A stretch of 34,358 nt of DNA from Desulfobacteraceae bacterium (GTDB lineage Bacteria > Desulfobacterota > Desulfobacteria > Desulfobacterales > Desulfobacteraceae), in NCBI GenBank assembly GCA_024225635.1, contig JAAEMK010000778.1, positions 1 to 34,358 of the forward strand, read 5' to 3'. Positions within the stretch are counted from its first letter, which is position 1; each line of letters begins with the position of its first letter. The notes beneath the pieces were generated by a model that saw only the letters and a list, made by a program, of their open reading frames with translations, ran no database searches and was not told where the DNA came from. A program made the translations under genes and the position numbers. Shown in pieces: positions 31,970 to 34,358 of this stretch.

Positions 31970-32881
31970 TCACTTATCCAAGGGCTTGTTCTCCCCCATA
32001 TACCCCCTGAAATCATCCAGGTTGAACAGGAGATCATTCTCCCGGTAGGACTGCTCCAGCTTCTGCTGATGGGCCTTCAGGTCAACCCCTTTTTTGGCCG
32101 CCACCTCCAGCACCAGGTGGTTGATCAGGCAGGAAAGGGTCGTGGGGCTGCCAATGATGGGAAAATGATGGGAGGGTGCGATCAGCACCTCATGGGCAAA
32201 CCGGTTGATGGGACAAAGGGGACTGTCCGTGAGCACGACCAGGTGGTGGCCAAGGCGGCGGGCGAGTTTTCCCAGCTGAATCAGCTCATTGGGATAACGG
32301 GACACGGTCACGATCACCACCAGGCTTTCCTCCGGCGCGATGGTAAGCCTGTCGATGGAAGCTAGGTCACTCCCCTTGAGCATCTGGCTGCCGGGCCTGA
32401 GCTTGGTCAGGGACCACTCCAGATAATAGGCAAAGGTATAGGAGATCCTGGAGCCCGCCACGTACACCTGCCCGCGCTCGGCCAGCAGAGTTGCCACCCG
32501 CTCCACGACGTCGGGATCGATGGACCTTGCCATACGCTTCAGATTTTCAATCTCTTCGGCAACCACCCGGTCCAGGCGGCCGCACCCCTCTCCCATTGAC
32601 CCGGAAAGACTCAGCCGGTCCTCGAGGGTCATGCCCGTATCCAGGAAATCCCGCAGGGCCTGTATGAACGCCCCATACCCCTCATACCCCAGCTGACTTA
32701 CAAACCGGACAATGGTCGATTCACTCACCGTGCTTGCGGCGGAGAGTTCCCGGGTGGTCATGAACACCACATTCCTGGGCTCCTTCAATATATAATCCGC
32801 CAGGGTGCGCCCCTTGGGGGTCATGCTGTCCAGGCGTTCATTGATTCTCTGCATCAAAGGATGCTTCAGCTGCCCCTCCAT
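31970..32881 (-). CDS. RpiR family transcriptional regulator (HTH and SIS domains)
   Basis: The 303-residue protein has an N-terminal winged HTH of the RpiR family (TTRELSAASTVSESTIVRFVSQLGYEGY, roughly 37-64) and a C-terminal SIS domain (about 130-260, beginning LAERGQVYVAGSRISYTFAYY), which normally senses a sugar phosphate or related ligand. The frame is open from 32974, but the ATG at 32881 has GGGAGAG about 7 bases upstream and fits the family N-terminus. It is divergent from the ornithine cyclodeaminase-type gene across a 252-bp gap that contains TGAAA/TTTCA inverted repeats, so control of that gene and of itself is likely. RpiR proteins may act as repressors or activators. Confidence 0.85.
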   Translation of the reverse strand: MEGQLKHPLMQRINERLDSMTPKGRTLADYILKEPRNVVFMTTRELSAASTVSESTIVRFVSQLGYEGYGAFIQALRDFLDTGMTLEDRLSLSGSMGEGCGRLDRVVAEEIENLKRMARSIDPDVVERVATLLAERGQVYVAGSRISYTFAYYLEWSLTKLRPGSQMLKGSDLASIDRLTIAPEESLVVIVTVSRYPNELIQLGKLARRLGHHLVVLTDSPLCPINRFAHEVLIAPSHHFPIIGSPTTLSCLINHLVLEVAAKKGVDLKAHQQKLEQSYRENDLLFNLDDFRGYMGENKPLDK

Positions 32882-32991
32882 AATAGTCTCTCCCTTCTCT
32901 GATCGCAAATATGCCGGGGCCACACGCCATCCGGCAGAATGACACCTGATGTACCAGATTGGCGGGAGAAACACAACTTCAACCCCTAAAA

Positions 32992-33043
32992 ATGAAACAT
33001 ATCATTTCATCTTGACATTTTTTGTTTCATGTGAGATTTCTCA
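32992..33043. promoter_or_regulatory. Candidate RpiR operator and promoter region
   Basis: ATGAAA (32992-32997) and TTTCAT (33005-33010) form an inverted repeat. A further TTTCAT lies exactly 20 bases on (33025-33030), and TGAGA-TT-TCTCA (33032-33043) is another small palindrome. A TTGACA box at 33012-33017 lies among them, with only a poor -10 seen 17 bases later. The layout suggests operator sites around the divergent promoters. Confidence 0.4.
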
Positions 33044-33133
33044 GTTCAAAACAGACTCCGGCCCCTCCAGGGGGGACGAAAATGAATAAACAACAAGGCG
33101 TGGCGCGGAACCATAGCCCAAAAGGAGCAACAG

Positions 33134-34228
33134 ATGACATCCAGCAGATCAGTCGAGTTCTTGTACCTCCAGCAGGAAGATTGTGTCAAAGCCGGCGGGT
33201 ATGACATGAAAGGAACCATGCAGGCCACCGAACGATCGTTTTTCCTCCACGGCAAAAAAGATTTTATCCAGCCGGGAAAACCCGTAATCCGGTGGGGAGG
33301 CCCGGAAACCGAGGAGACCACCGGCCGTATCATGTCCATGCCCTCCTTTGTGGGCGGCGCGGAATATGGCCGGGAGCTTGCGGAAAAGGGCATGATCGGC
33401 CCGGTGAACACCTCGGGCATCAAATTCATCCCCAGCAAGCCCCACAACCCGGAAAAACACAACCTGCCCCGGGCCAATGCCATCATCATCATCACGGCCC
33501 CGGACACCCTCATGCCGGCCTGCATCATGGACGGCACCCTGGTCAGCGCCATGAGAACAGGGGCGGCCTCGGGGGTCGCGGCCAAATACCTTGCCCGCAA
33601 GGATTCCAAAGTCATGGGTCTTGTGGGCGCAAGCGTCCAGGGGATCACCCAGACCATGGCCGTCAAGGAAGGGGTTCCCACCCTGGAAACCTGCAAGGTG
33701 TTTGACCTCAACCGCGCCACCTGCGAAAAGTTCGTGGAAGAGATGAAAAAACTGGGCGTGGCCCTTGATTTCCAGATCGTTGACAGCGCCAAAGAAGCGT
33801 TCCAGGATTCCGACGTGATCTGTACGGCCACCATGGCCAAGGAGCCCTACGTGGACGGCGACTGGTACAAGGAAGGCGCCCTGCACTGCGAGATCTCCTT
33901 CTGGGACACCCCGCCCGAAGCCCTCAAGGCCATGGATTTTCTGGTGGTGGACGACTGGTACCAGGTCAAGCACCACGGGGTGGACGTTGCCTGGCGCGCG
34001 GTTCGCGACGGCATTATCCCCGAGGAAAAAATCCTCGGCAACCTGGGTGAAATCGTGGTGGGAGAAAAACAGGGCAGAACCGATGACGCCCAGCGGATCT
34101 TCTTCAACCCCATCGGAATGGGCATCCACGACCTGTCGGAAGCCCACCGGGTGTATGAAAACGCCAAACGAATGGGCATCGGCCAGCCCCTGAAACTATG
34201 GGACAACCCTGTGCTGGGTTATAGATAA
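33134..34228 (+). CDS. Ornithine cyclodeaminase/mu-crystallin family protein (tyramine oxidase subunit B-like)
   Basis: The 364-residue protein matches the ornithine cyclodeaminase/mu-crystallin family, with an N-terminal dimer domain and a C-terminal Rossmann domain. It has the early LYLQQEDCVKAGGYDMKGTM motif, the RTGAASGVAAKYLA block and the GLVGASVQGITQTMA nucleotide-binding loop, which carries GASVQG in place of the classical GxGxQ pattern. The N-terminal half (PGKPVIRWGGPETEETTGRI) resembles the group named tyramine oxidase subunit B, so an amino-acid or amine-related NAD(P)-linked reaction is more likely than ornithine cyclisation. AAAAGGAGC is 6 bases before the ATG. It is divergent from the RpiR gene, its probable regulator. 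Confidence 0.85.
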   Translation: MTSSRSVEFLYLQQEDCVKAGGYDMKGTMQATERSFFLHGKKDFIQPGKPVIRWGGPETEETTGRIMSMPSFVGGAEYGRELAEKGMIGPVNTSGIKFIPSKPHNPEKHNLPRANAIIIITAPDTLMPACIMDGTLVSAMRTGAASGVAAKYLARKDSKVMGLVGASVQGITQTMAVKEGVPTLETCKVFDLNRATCEKFVEEMKKLGVALDFQIVDSAKEAFQDSDVICTATMAKEPYVDGDWYKEGALHCEISFWDTPPEALKAMDFLVVDDWYQVKHHGVDVAWRAVRDGIIPEEKILGNLGEIVVGEKQGRTDDAQRIFFNPIGMGIHDLSEAHRVYENAKRMGIGQPLKLWDNPVLGYR

Positions 34229-34326
34229 GGGCACATGGACTGATTCCTTGATGGAAGAAACTTAATGTGATATTCAATCTGCTTAAATTACTTTGTTGTA
34301 GAATACAATATAAGCATAGGAAGAAT

Positions 34327-34358
34327 ATGATTTCAAGACCAGGTAAACCTTTGACACC
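34327..34358 (+). CDS. Possible start of a gene cut by the window edge
   Basis: An ATG with AGGAAG 5 bases upstream opens a frame that continues to the end of the window (about 10 residues). A TTGTA-GAA-TACAA palindrome lies about 20 bases upstream and could be an operator. Too little sequence is present to name the product. Confidence 0.25.
   Translation, partial: MISRPGKPLT

Noticed and set aside
1-34358. tRNA, rRNA, CRISPR array or intact insertion sequence
   Set aside because: Looked for by eye on both strands; no cloverleaf, rRNA core, regularly spaced short repeats with spacers, or transposase frame was found. The only regular repeat is the TPR coding array.

Overview
The window most resembles the chromosome of a sulfate-reducing or related member of the Desulfobacterota (Desulfobacterales type). 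This is inferred from a DUF3786 protein, a fused pyruvate carboxylase next to birA, Na+-type flagellar stator genes, many c-di-GMP proteins and a CHAT/STAND/TPR protein. No rRNA, tRNA, CRISPR array or intact insertion sequence was recognised, so the assignment is tentative.

Layout. Positions 1-3640 are visibly A+T-rich and look like an eroded accessory segment. They hold a 5'-truncated PLP decarboxylase, a 32-residue membrane peptide, a small exported protein, a VOC protein, a DUF3786 protein, an internally deleted TIR-like gene and an intact SLATT/DUF4231 membrane protein. Positions 3715-8033 are a tight three-gene unit: a three-helix membrane protein, a TTG-started zinc-ribbon protein, and a 1188-residue CHAT protease-STAND ATPase-TPR protein whose TPR array is made of eight almost identical 120-bp units. 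This is the best candidate for an undescribed conflict or programmed-death system.

Positions 8154-12714 (minus strand) carry birA and a 1227-residue biotin-dependent pyruvate carboxylase that ends in a zinc ribbon, read from a good promoter near 12900. An 886-bp divergent intergenic region with several hairpins precedes a CHASE-PAS-GAF-PAS-GGDEF diguanylate cyclase (13601-16381).

The minus-strand block 16524-21416 looks like one operon: SLOG/molybdenum-carrier-like protein, a rhomboid protease fused to a DnaJ-C-like domain, a YdbH/AsmA-like protein, and a DUF985 cupin. Next come two Opp/Dpp ATPases and a family 5 lipoprotein receptor (21584-25415), without permease genes.

On the plus strand, an HD-GYP protein, motA, motB and a PilZ protein (25552-28460) form a flagellar stator and c-di-GMP cluster, followed by dinB and a class 3 lipase. 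The window ends with an orphan amino-acid-type binding protein and an RpiR regulator divergent from an ornithine cyclodeaminase/mu-crystallin family enzyme. Synthesis, likely degradation and sensing of c-di-GMP are all encoded here, so control of motility by this messenger is a recurring theme.
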